The position numbers and the translations under genes are program-made. Positions 1 through 6,296 of a DNA stretch of 8,424 bases are shown here, piece by piece (the first letter of the stretch is position 1; every line of letters starts with the position of its first letter). The DNA comes from Cryomorphaceae bacterium (GTDB taxonomy: Bacteria > Bacteroidota > Bacteroidia > Flavobacteriales > Schleiferiaceae), in NCBI GenBank assembly GCA_022565745.1, contig JAIUMB010000099.1:1-8424 (forward strand). Direction: 5' to 3'. Under the pieces are notes generated by a model. It was not told the DNA's origin. It did no database searches and worked only from the letters and a program-made list of their open reading frames with translations.

Positions 1-971
1 GGGTATATGGTGCCTTGACCCAAGAAATCGACATCTTTAATTAGATTGGCTTCATCGTCAAACACTTCAATAAAGACACGACCAATAATTTTACGCTTTG
101 CTTCGGGCTCAGAAACACCTTCAAGTTGACCGAGAAAACGCTCAGATGCATCGACCCCCTTAACGTTTAAACCCATGTGCTTATATTGTTCAAGCACACT
201 CTGAAACTCATTTTTGCGCAGCAAACCATTATTGACAAATATGCAATGTAATCGATTGCCAATGGCCTTATCTAGTAAAACTGCTGCGACAGTGCTATCA
301 ACACCTCCGGAAAGCCCCATAACAACTTTTCCTTGGCCTATGGTATTCTTGAGATTATCAACCGTTTCCTCCACAAAGGCTGCAGGTGTCCAATCAGCAA
401 CACATCCACAGATATCCAATACAAAATTGCTCAATAGCTGCATACCATCGGTGGAGTGATATACTTCCGGATGAAACTGAATACCAAATATTGGTTTGTG
501 TTCAATGTGAAAAGCGGCCACGGCAACATCTTCAGTACTGGCAATAATATTGTAGCCTTCGGGTAATAATTTGATGGTATCTCCATGAGACATCCATACT
601 TGTGAGCCAACAGGAACACCATTCATCAAGGGATGATTGTTGTCGATTTTTGTCAGATTTGCTCGACCGTATTCGCGTACCTCAGATTTCTGCACCTGAC
701 CGCCACCACTGTGTGCGAGGTGCTGTGCACCATAACAAACCCCTAGAATGGGCACATTGGACTGAAAGACCACATCTGGAGGTAATGGGGCGTTGGTTTC
801 CAGTACAGAGTGCGGACTTCCGGAAAGCACAAAGCCTTTTAGGTTAACATGGTCGGTTTTTACATTGTGAAACGGTTGAATTTCACAGTATACGTTTAAT
901 TCACGCAGTCGGCGTGCAATCAACTGGGTGTATTGCGAGCCGAAATCGACAATAATGATGGTTTCTTGCAT
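1..971 (-). CDS. guaA: GMP synthase (glutamine-hydrolysing), C-terminal part outside window
   Basis: GMP synthase makes GMP from XMP, ATP and glutamine in the cytoplasm, the last step of guanine nucleotide synthesis. The visible 323 residues start MQETIIIVDFGSQYTQLIAR, the usual beginning of the class I glutamine amidotransferase domain. The nucleophile Cys79 lies in GVCYG, and His167 and Glu169 in FHPE complete the triad. The ATP-pyrophosphatase P-loop SGGVDS is at residues 221-226. The reading frame is still open at base 1 (ends near GQGTIYP), so roughly the last 190 residues expected for the family are missing because of the window edge, not a mutation. The start is fixed by alignment with known GuaA N-termini. 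The gene lies 71 nt downstream of the unknown operon on the same strand and has its own promoter-like element. It is not obviously linked in function to that operon. Confidence 0.97.
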   Translation of the reverse strand, partial: MQETIIIVDFGSQYTQLIARRLRELNVYCEIQPFHNVKTDHVNLKGFVLSGSPHSVLETNAPLPPDVVFQSNVPILGVCYGAQHLAHSGGGQVQKSEVREYGRANLTKIDNNHPLMNGVPVGSQVWMSHGDTIKLLPEGYNIIASTEDVAVAAFHIEHKPIFGIQFHPEVYHSTDGMQLLSNFVLDICGCVADWTPAAFVEETVDNLKNTIGQGKVVMGLSGGVDSTVAAVLLDKAIGNRLHCIFVNNGLLRKNEFQSVLEQYKHMGLNVKGVDASERFLGQLEGVSEPEAKRKIIGRVFIEVFDDEANLIKDVDFLGQGTIY

Positions 972-1042
972 GCCGCAAAGATAGGACGAGCAAAACGGAG
1001 TAACTAAAATTTTTTACTAAGGCATCTCAAGTTTATTCAACA
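972..1042 (-). other. intergenic region between the unknown operon and guaA
   Basis: This 71-base AT-rich gap is the longest non-coding stretch in the window. It holds the guaA promoter element and a short imperfect inverted repeat (AGTAA ... TTACT around AAAATTTT at about 1000-1019). I see no GC-rich stem followed by a T-run on the minus strand, so there is no clear intrinsic terminator, and read-through from the upstream operon into guaA remains possible. Confidence 0.5.
976..983 (-). promoter_or_regulatory. Bacteroidota-type -7 promoter element for guaA
   Basis: The minus strand reads TATCTTTG, an exact match to the TAnnTTTG element of the Bacteroidota housekeeping sigma factor. Only four bases (CGGC) separate it from the guaA ATG, which would place the transcript start at or next to the start codon. 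I see no convincing -33 TTG element at the usual spacing; the T-rich stretch TTTTAGTTAC upstream is a weak candidate. An 8-base pattern with two free positions occurs by chance, but its position in the only sizeable intergenic gap supports it. Confidence 0.5.
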
Positions 1043-1654
1043 TCAGTTGTCAACTTTTTTATGCGCTTCCAATACAACGGTTCCTCCGGGCAGTAGGAGT
1101 TTACCCTCTACAGGAAACTGATTACTAATTGTTTTATGTTGCCCTCTTAAAATAATGTTCCATTCTTCATTTTCTGCAATGTCATTTGCTTCTTCAATGG
1201 TTAATCCGATAAAATTAGGTACCGGAATCATTTGATCTACGCCTTCTGGTGGTGGTACTGGTAGAATTTTAAACTTCAGCGTTGCAAATGAGTTTACTTC
1301 AGCATTGAACTGGTTGACATTACTAGGGTTGCTTGGCATGCCATACATTTTCACTTTCGAGCCACCTGTTTGATGATCTACAGTTTTAGCAGAAATTGAC
1401 AAAGCCACCTTTGCTTCTACTTCAGTTTCTGGAATGGTGTAGAAGGTTGGTTGATAGCCAATAGAGCGCAAAAGCTCTACCAATTGATCTGGAATTTCCT
1501 CATCATTTTGCTGATAGAGCTCCAAGTATTTTGCTAGAGACCCCCTATCTAAGGCTGCTTGCGCATCTCCAACACCTTCTCCAATACTGGAGATTAAATC
1601 ACCCAATGAGCCTGAAAGGGCATTGTTGTAAAAATCGATGGCTTTCTTTGGCAT
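1043..1654 (-). CDS. paralogous-module protein with C-terminal PASTA domain
   Basis: The 203-aa protein joins the unknown module of this locus to a PASTA domain. Residues 16-40 form the family helix (LGDLISSIGEGVGDAQAALD), residues 64-88 the strand segment (IGYQPTFY ... EVEAKVALSIS), and residues 113-139 the end of the module (VNQFNAEVNSFATLKFKILPVPPP). Residues 143-198 read as PASTA: VPNFIGLTIEEAN at the start, a middle strand, then QFPVEGKLLLPGGTVVLE. PASTA domains usually bind peptidoglycan or beta-lactams on the outside of Ser/Thr kinases and penicillin-binding proteins. Here there is no kinase, membrane segment or signal peptide. The central part of the module is shorter and more diverged than in the three short paralogues, and the VNASY box is reduced to VNSFA. 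It is the last gene of the operon and starts 7 nt after the preceding coiled-coil gene. Its function is unknown. Confidence 0.85.
   Translation of the reverse strand: MPKKAIDFYNNALSGSLGDLISSIGEGVGDAQAALDRGSLAKYLELYQQNDEEIPDQLVELLRSIGYQPTFYTIPETEVEAKVALSISAKTVDHQTGGSKVKMYGMPSNPSNVNQFNAEVNSFATLKFKILPVPPPEGVDQMIPVPNFIGLTIEEANDIAENEEWNIILRGQHKTISNQFPVEGKLLLPGGTVVLEAHKKVDN
1061..1228 (-). other. PASTA domain (C-terminus of the 203-aa protein)
   Basis: Residues 143-198 show the PASTA signature: a VPNFIG entry followed by a helix beginning LTIEEAND, and a final PVEG-x5-GGTVVLE hairpin. The fold call rests on pattern recognition only. A profile search with the PASTA model would confirm it. Confidence 0.8.
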
Positions 1655-1661
1655 AATTTAT

Positions 1662-2924
1662 TTATTTTGAAAAAACAACAGTAACAACAGCATTAGCTGG
1701 AAGGGATTCACCTTCAACAGGACTTTGCTTAAAGGCCTGACCAACAGGTGCTGATTTGGTAGATTGATAAATGGCATTCAAATGCAAATCACTCGCCTTC
1801 AGGGTGTTTCTGACCGCTGTTTCGGTTTGACCAATTACATTAGGCACAAATGAATGATGATCTTCGGAGGGGTTAGTATCATTGATTTCAATAAACACAT
1901 TACTGATGACGTCGCTGCGAATTTGCTTAGCAAGCTCTGGATCTAAAAGTTGAAAACGTTCGCGGCCATTGTCGTTTACGACCAAGCCTTTTAAGTTCAT
2001 TGAGACCTTGCCAATAGAAAAGCGACTGCCTTTTGATTTGGGCATTGATTCTTCGACCTCTTCAATCATATGACGATAAATGGCTGAAATGTTGGCCGGG
2101 CCGTTTTTCTTACTTACCCTCATTTCCTCTTTCAATTGCTCTAAATTACTTGCTGCTTCTTGGCGCGCCTCTTCAGCTTTTACTCTGCGTGAATTTTCAT
2201 TTTTCAAATCACTTCTCGCCTTTATCAATGCCCTTTCCGCTTCTTTCAACAGCTGATCTTTTGCTGCTTTTAAGTCTTTAATATCTTTTACTTTTCCTTC
2301 AAGAACTCGAATGTTCTTCTCCAGCTTATTTCGTTCTTTATTGGCATTATCAGAACTGTTTTTCTCATTCTTTAAATCGGATTTCGCATCCGCCAACTGT
2401 TTTTCAAGCCTTTCCAAATCATTCGTTAAACCCCTATTGGTGCTCTCTAACTCTCTAATTCTTCTTTGAAACGATTGAATTAAGGCTGCTTGTTTTTTCG
2501 TATTTACTTGATTCGATGGCGCTAAAACTGTTCTAAATCCATGCTGATTAGGCGGTAAATCTAATTTTTGTTCTGACAAATAATCCGATGAATGATAATA
2601 AATGGTACCGAAATCCAGATACAATTCATCATGGTTTTGTCTGGCAACCCTTCTTTTTTGAATGCTATAACCGCACGAAATGACTTCGGAAGCTTTATTA
2701 AAGTTAACCAATCGAAAAACAGGTAAATGCTCATTCGTCAAACTTTTTATTGTTTTGATTGACGTGTTGGTGTATTGCATGCTCGATGCCTTGAGACTAA
2801 CGATAGGCGTCAAGTTAATCCATCGATTGCTATTCAGGTTAAAGTACTGAACGCGCACCCTTATGTTAGCAGCGTTTTCACTGTGATCATATATATTGGC
2901 TACGCACTGTATTCTTTGTATCAT
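1662..2924 (-). CDS. coiled-coil protein with N-terminal beta domain and C-terminal PASTA domain
   Basis: Four regions can be seen in this 420-aa protein. Residues 1-135 look like a beta-rich globular domain that I do not recognise. Residues about 143-273 are a long charged coiled coil with heptad-like Leu/Ile spacing and many Glu, Lys and Asn. Residues 277-349 form a mixed region ending in LLDPELAKQIRSDVISNVFIEI, which resembles a segment of the neighbouring 227-aa protein. Residues 357-419 are a PASTA domain (FVPNVIGQTETAVRNTL ... SPVEGESLPANAVVTVVF). No signal peptide or membrane span is visible. The coiled coil suggests an elongated or oligomeric part of an assembly, but this is inference. 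The ATG shares an ATGA overlap with the stop codon of the preceding gene, which supports this start and translational coupling. The function is unknown. Confidence 0.85.
   Translation of the reverse strand: MIQRIQCVANIYDHSENAANIRVRVQYFNLNSNRWINLTPIVSLKASSMQYTNTSIKTIKSLTNEHLPVFRLVNFNKASEVISCGYSIQKRRVARQNHDELYLDFGTIYYHSSDYLSEQKLDLPPNQHGFRTVLAPSNQVNTKKQAALIQSFQRRIRELESTNRGLTNDLERLEKQLADAKSDLKNEKNSSDNANKERNKLEKNIRVLEGKVKDIKDLKAAKDQLLKEAERALIKARSDLKNENSRRVKAEEARQEAASNLEQLKEEMRVSKKNGPANISAIYRHMIEEVEESMPKSKGSRFSIGKVSMNLKGLVVNDNGRERFQLLDPELAKQIRSDVISNVFIEINDTNPSEDHHSFVPNVIGQTETAVRNTLKASDLHLNAIYQSTKSAPVGQAFKQSPVEGESLPANAVVTVVFSK
1668..1856 (-). other. PASTA domain (C-terminus of the 420-aa protein)
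   Basis: Residues 357-419 have the VPNVIG entry, a helix (TETAVRNTLKASDL), the strand LHLNAIYQ and the closing QSPVEGESLPANAVVTVVF hairpin of PASTA. It is the second PASTA domain in two adjacent genes, and both are at the extreme C-terminus. Confidence 0.82.
2145..2384 (-). repeat. internal repeat in the coiled coil of the 420-aa protein
   Basis: Residues 181-204 (KSDLKNEKNSSDNANKERNK and following) and 237-260 (RSDLKNENSRRVKAEEARQE and following) share the core SDLKNE and a similar charge pattern, with an offset of 56 residues (eight heptads). This is compatible with growth of the coiled coil by duplication. The match is short and lies in low-complexity sequence. Confidence 0.45.
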
Positions 2925-3604
2925 GGCTCGTATTGTATAGCTATTGATGAATATAGGTTACCGGCATTGGCTACGATTACGTAGGTTTGTCCCTTTTCAA
3001 ACTCGTTTGCTGGTATGCTAACTGAAGTTGATGCAATGCCATTGGGGTTGGTTCGCTCTTCTGACTTTGTAAATTCCGGAGGATTTTCTATTGGGGATAT
3101 GTTGAGTCGATCACTGGCCTGCTTATCAAAATTAAACTCCACCAACACATCAGCGAATACCTCATCTAGAACATTTTTGCACAATGCCTCAAGTGAGATT
3201 TTATAGATGCCTTGTTTTTTTTCCGGTGATTTTGAAGTGAATGCAAGCATGCGCTGGGGCTTTCCTTCATTGGGAACTACCGCAACAAATCTTCCGGAAA
3301 TGGTACTGTTTACTTCGTTCGATAATGTGCCTTCTTTTTGTCGAGGCCTTAAATTAAAATAGTAGGCATGTAAGGGAATGCGGGCCATTTTAAGCATGGG
3401 CACTTCTCTATTGGTCTCAAGCGAAGAGGTTGTTACCTTCAGTTCAAAATCAAGGTAAGGCAACTGATACACGGTATTTGGTCGACCAAATGCATCATAG
3501 GGCGCTACATCGCGTAAATTCTCCTGAGCGGTGTTTAGGCCATCAGCTATTCCAGACAAGATGTGCTGAAGGGCAAATGTGTGTTTATCGGATTGGTCAC
3601 TCAT
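2921..3604 (-). CDS. divergent member of the locus family, 227 aa, unknown function
   Basis: I do not recognise a named family. Residues 9-31 (FALQHILSGIADGLNTAQENL) resemble the IAEAQ helix of the neighbours, and residues 46-60 (YQLPYLDFELKVTTS) line up with YQF-x-DTIIEVKMAVS in the short paralogues. The LGFTPTFY and VNASY boxes are missing, so the module is at best partial. Residues 68-160 are a beta-rich region ending in KISLEALCKNVLDEVFADVL, which resembles a segment of the next gene's product. Residues 190-227 look like a small beta domain (SVSIPANEFEKGQTYVIVAN). There is no signal peptide or membrane span. Both ends share 4-nt ATGA overlaps with neighbouring genes, which fixes the start and argues strongly for co-translation. 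Confidence 0.82.
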   Translation of the reverse strand: MSDQSDKHTFALQHILSGIADGLNTAQENLRDVAPYDAFGRPNTVYQLPYLDFELKVTTSSLETNREVPMLKMARIPLHAYYFNLRPRQKEGTLSNEVNSTISGRFVAVVPNEGKPQRMLAFTSKSPEKKQGIYKISLEALCKNVLDEVFADVLVEFNFDKQASDRLNISPIENPPEFTKSEERTNPNGIASTSVSIPANEFEKGQTYVIVANAGNLYSSIAIQYEP

Positions 3605-4524
3605 AATTGAAATTTCTTTTTATCGCGGTTTAAAGACCAAGTATCTGAATCGCTTTGTTTCTTGATATCGCGCGTTAAATCGTCAATATTCATTTGAAAA
3701 TCATCTTTTAATCCAATGTCTTCAGCCTTGAAATCATCCATTTCTAGTTTAAAAAAAGGGTCAATCAACTTGCGCTTCACTTTAGGTTTATCGAGCTTAG
3801 GACGATTAAAGCGAAGGGGGTCTTTAGCCACTTTCCTTTTATCTGTGACATCATCCATTAGGTTTCGAAACCCCTTGATTTTTAACAGTTTTTTCTTAGG
3901 AGATGTAACTAATTTATCTTTAGAAATTGCTTTGGCAGCAACATCTAAAATCGTTTCTTTTGGCTTTTTGGACTTAATATCCTCTACAGACAATTGTCGG
4001 AAGTCTTTATCTAACTCAGGAGCTACCCGCTTACTTTCTCTAGGCTTTAATTCGTTACTCGTCGAGTCTTCTCGTTTCGTGATTTTTGCTTCAAACCCTA
4101 CAGAAAAACGATTGTCATGCACCAAAGACAAACCATCCCGGATTTTTTTTCGCGTGCGCTTGGTTCTAGAAATAATCGCATCATCGTGTTCAGCTTTTTT
4201 ACGACTCCGCTTTATTTTTGAGATGATTTTATCGTCATCCTTTTCTTTTGGTTGGAAGTTATTCTTGAGTTTTTGCTGAACTTGTTCTCTTTTCTTTGCC
4301 CAAGCCTGATAGCTTTTTCTTTGCTCCGACAAACTAGGAATATCTGGTTCAAAGGGAAGTTGCTTGCTATCCGAAGTCTTATTTGTAAATGATGACATTT
4401 GTTCCTCGAGAGACTTTCGCTCATCAATTAAGTCCTGAAAACCTGGGATTTGACGAGCCAAATCTCCTAAGTCTAAATGAGATTTAGACTGCTTAGGAAC
4501 GTGATGTTTCCAGTGCTTAGCCAT
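3601..4524 (-). CDS. lysine-rich, probably disordered 307-aa protein
   Basis: This is a very basic, low-hydrophobicity protein with many Lys, Arg, Asp and Ser and few predicted folded stretches. I recognise no domain. It contains a 17-residue tandem repeat (residues 97-130) and two copies of a short motif, IxGF(Q/R)(D/N)L(I/M)D(E/D), at residues 26-35 and 216-225. Later acidic-hydrophobic spots (FFKLEMDDFKAEDIGLKDDF, residues 257-276) could be short binding motifs. Such composition fits a flexible linker or scaffold, or a protein that binds acidic partners or nucleic acid; the sequence does not decide between these. The start overlaps the end of the upstream gene by 8 nt (ATGGCTAA) and the stop overlaps the next start by 4 nt (ATGA). 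These tight junctions are the best evidence that this frame is translated, and not the long open frame on the opposite strand. Confidence 0.8.
   Translation of the reverse strand: MAKHWKHHVPKQSKSHLDLGDLARQIPGFQDLIDERKSLEEQMSSFTNKTSDSKQLPFEPDIPSLSEQRKSYQAWAKKREQVQQKLKNNFQPKEKDDDKIISKIKRSRKKAEHDDAIISRTKRTRKKIRDGLSLVHDNRFSVGFEAKITKREDSTSNELKPRESKRVAPELDKDFRQLSVEDIKSKKPKETILDVAAKAISKDKLVTSPKKKLLKIKGFRNLMDDVTDKRKVAKDPLRFNRPKLDKPKVKRKLIDPFFKLEMDDFKAEDIGLKDDFQMNIDDLTRDIKKQSDSDTWSLNRDKKKFQL
4135..4236 (-). repeat. 17-residue tandem repeat in the lysine-rich protein
   Basis: Residues 97-113 (DDKIISKIKRSRKKAEH) and 114-130 (DDAIISRTKRTRKKIRD) are two adjacent copies of DDxIIS(K/R)xKR(S/T)RKK. The basic stretch KR(S/T)RKK is kept in both copies. 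Confidence 0.8.
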
Positions 4525-5023
4525 TGTCTTCTATTACTTGGTTTTCAATGATGGACTTTAATTGCTGTTCAAAAACAGCTGGTGTAGGAACGGTAACCAA
4601 TTTTGTGCGCAGTAAACTAGACCCTTCTGCACCATACTGATACTTTTGAGAGTAACTGGCGTTTACCGATGCTGAAGCAACCATAAACTTAGACACACTA
4701 GCACTTACAGATGCACCCACTTCACGCTCTCTACTCATAGAAACCGCCATTTTCACCTCAATGATGGTATCCACAAATTGGTAGAATGTAGGCGTAAAAC
4801 CAAGCGAAAGCAGACTCTGTGCTGGTCGACCTTCACTTAGCTTTATTAATGCACGCTTATCAAAAACCATATTACCCTCTTTATCTTCAATCATACCAGC
4901 CATTTTCTGTGCGATACGAACAGACACTTTATCGAGCGCATACTGTGCTTCGGCTATACCAACACCCAAACCCTGCACCATTTCGGGCAGGGGGGCGTTT
5001 AGTAATTCTTTACCTATGTCCAT
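4517..5023 (-). CDS. short paralogous-module protein (168 aa)
   Basis: The protein consists almost only of the module shared across this locus. Residues 10-35 are the helix (APLPEMVQGLGVGIAEAQYA, then LD). Residues 36-70 are a variable loop. Residues 74-92 are LGFTPTFYQFVDTIIEVKM, identical over 19 residues to the next paralogue upstream. Residues 93-118 are alternating small and polar residues that look like beta strands (VGASVSASVSKFMVASASV). Residues 120-141 are VNASYSQKYQYGAEGSSLLR and following, and a PTP-x-FE helix plus an acidic tail end the chain. There is no signal peptide or transmembrane segment. Its function is unknown. The gene begins 19 nt after the preceding one and its stop overlaps the next start by 8 nt. 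Confidence 0.85.
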   Translation of the reverse strand: MDIGKELLNAPLPEMVQGLGVGIAEAQYALDKVSVRIAQKMAGMIEDKEGNMVFDKRALIKLSEGRPAQSLLSLGFTPTFYQFVDTIIEVKMAVSMSREREVGASVSASVSKFMVASASVNASYSQKYQYGAEGSSLLRTKLVTVPTPAVFEQQLKSIIENQVIEDNG

Positions 5024-5042
5024 AATATGGCGGTATTAACGT

Positions 5043-5810
5043 TTACGAGTTGTCATCCTCGTTTGCAGCAAACTCATCGTCCATCATTCTTTGAATGCGT
5101 TCTTCAAGTACTGATGGAGGTGGAATGGGAACGAGTTTTGTACGCAGAAGACTTGACCCCTCTGCTGAGTAGCTGTACTTTTGAGAGTAAGACGCATTGA
5201 CTTGCGAAGTATTTACTTTTCGAGACCCTCCGGCACTTAAACCTCTTCGGAAGCTGAACGATGCTTTTCCTTCCATAGAGGAATCTCTACTCCTATCTGA
5301 GGTTGTTCGTCCACGCTCCACTTCTTGAGTAAACTTAATACTCATTTTTACTTCAATAATGGTATCTACAAATTGATAAAACGTAGGTGTAAATCCCAAT
5401 TCCATCATTGACATTCTACGTGGAATGGTAATGGTTTGCTCGGCTGCACCTTCTTTTATAACGTAGGAGTCCGATTCCCCTCCTGTATAATCGTTATTAT
5501 CCAAAGCATTTTTTATAGATTGTGCAGTTTTCTCGTCGGCATTGCTATTGAGGATGGCTACAGCTTGTGCCTTGGTAATGGTTTCATTTCCAAAAAACAC
5601 CCGACTGTCTTCTACTTTAACATGCTCTTCTCCATTTATTTCTGTCACAGTCGTTCTTATTCCTCCCATCATTTCGGCAACGTTGATGGAGTTTTCGTCT
5701 AATTTAATCTGTGCTTCTGCAATCGCAAAGGCCATATCGCGAATCATATCGCCCATGGGGACGTCGAGCAGCTCCTGCCCTACGCTTGTTCTTCTTCTTC
5801 TTGGTAACAT
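5043..5810 (-). CDS. paralogous-module protein with internal insertion (255 aa)
   Basis: The protein has the same module as its neighbours: helix at residues 12-42 (ELLDVPMGDMIRDMAFAIAE, then AQ), LGFTPTFYQFVDTIIEVKM at 138-156, and VNASYSQKYSYSAEGSSLLR at 204-223 with PIPPPSVLEERI after it. Between the helix and the LGF box it carries about 80 extra residues (52-130), which may form a small helical unit (ITKAQAVAILNSNADEKTAQ) flanked by strands. The chain opens with a basic tip (MLPRRRRTS) and ends in an acidic tail (NEDDNS). The basic tip is not a signal peptide because no hydrophobic stretch follows. The gene starts 30 nt after its predecessor, and the leader contains a T8 tract on the coding strand. 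It is the closest relative in this window of the 168-aa protein. The biochemical function is unknown. Confidence 0.85.
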   Translation of the reverse strand: MLPRRRRTSVGQELLDVPMGDMIRDMAFAIAEAQIKLDENSINVAEMMGGIRTTVTEINGEEHVKVEDSRVFFGNETITKAQAVAILNSNADEKTAQSIKNALDNNDYTGGESDSYVIKEGAAEQTITIPRRMSMMELGFTPTFYQFVDTIIEVKMSIKFTQEVERGRTTSDRSRDSSMEGKASFSFRRGLSAGGSRKVNTSQVNASYSQKYSYSAEGSSLLRTKLVPIPPPSVLEERIQRMMDDEFAANEDDNS

Positions 5811-5840
5811 GTGATTAAGGGTTTAGGGGGTTAAAAAAAA

Positions 5841-6293
5841 TCAGTTATCGTCTTCTTCCAGCGCTCGTAAAACATTGAGAAATGTTTCGGGAGGTGGCAG
5901 CGAAATCAATCGTGCAGATATGGCCGAGGCGCCACTGGCAGACTGCTCGTATTTTCTGGCATACGACGCATTAACAGATACGGCTACTACACCGATTTCA
6001 GCAGATACTTCGCCACCAACAGACAAAGATTCGGATTCGGTCATTGAGAACTCCAATCTTGCTTCAATCGTCGCTTCGGTAAATGCGTAGAACGTAGGCA
6101 CAAAGCCAAGTGCTAGTAAACTGTATGGCTTTCCTCCGAATTCCACTTTTTTATCTACCAATTGTGATATCATTTTTATGGTATTGTCGTCTAATGCAGA
6201 TTGTGCCTGCGCGATAGACATGCCCAGTTTCTCTATCATCAATGGCAGAGGCGTGTTTGTAAGGGTATCTGTTATGGTATTAATGGCACTCAT
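5841..6293 (-). CDS. minimal paralogous-module protein (150 aa)
   Basis: This is the shortest family member and so the best outline of the module. The helix is TPLPLMIEKLGMSIAQAQSA (residues 14-33). LALGFVPTFYAFTEATIEAR is at 60-79. A strand-like stretch of small residues is at 92-108 (VGGEVSAEIGVVAVSVN). The end is NASYARKYEQSASGASAISA followed by PPPETFLNVL. The C-terminus is acidic (EEDDN), as in two other members. There is no signal peptide, membrane span or catalytic motif that I can recognise. The start lies 3 nt after the stop of the OmpA-domain gene, so coupled translation is likely. Confidence 0.85.
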   Translation of the reverse strand: MSAINTITDTLTNTPLPLMIEKLGMSIAQAQSALDDNTIKMISQLVDKKVEFGGKPYSLLALGFVPTFYAFTEATIEARLEFSMTESESLSVGGEVSAEIGVVAVSVNASYARKYEQSASGASAISARLISLPPPETFLNVLRALEEDDN

Positions 6294-6296
6294 GAT

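Noticed and set aside
2033..2281. Plus-strand open frame with a hydrophobic, leucine-rich product
   Set aside because: It is antisense to the coiled-coil region; Glu/Lys-rich coding read in reverse gives Leu/Phe-rich sequence. No independent evidence of a gene.
3126..3134. CAAAATTA, a TAnnTTTG match on the minus strand inside the 227-aa gene
   Set aside because: It is intragenic in AT-rich sequence with no gene start close downstream; such matches are expected by chance.
3716..4279. 187-codon open frame on the plus strand
   Set aside because: It lies wholly inside the lysine-rich minus-strand gene and its Ser/Leu/Phe-rich translation is what Lys/Arg/Asp-rich coding gives when read backwards. 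The minus-strand frame has coupled junctions at both ends; the plus frame has no supporting context.
4984..4998. C6 run in the coding strand near the start of the 168-aa gene, considered as a slippage site
   Set aside because: It encodes the conserved Ala-Pro-Leu-Pro of the family helix in frame, and six bases is short for a phase-variable tract.
5811..5840. T8 tract followed by CCCCCTAAACCC upstream of the 255-aa gene, considered as phase-variable tract, terminator or telomere-like repeat
   Set aside because: There is no stem before the T-run, only one short repeat unit, and the tract is outside coding sequence without recognisable promoter elements around it.
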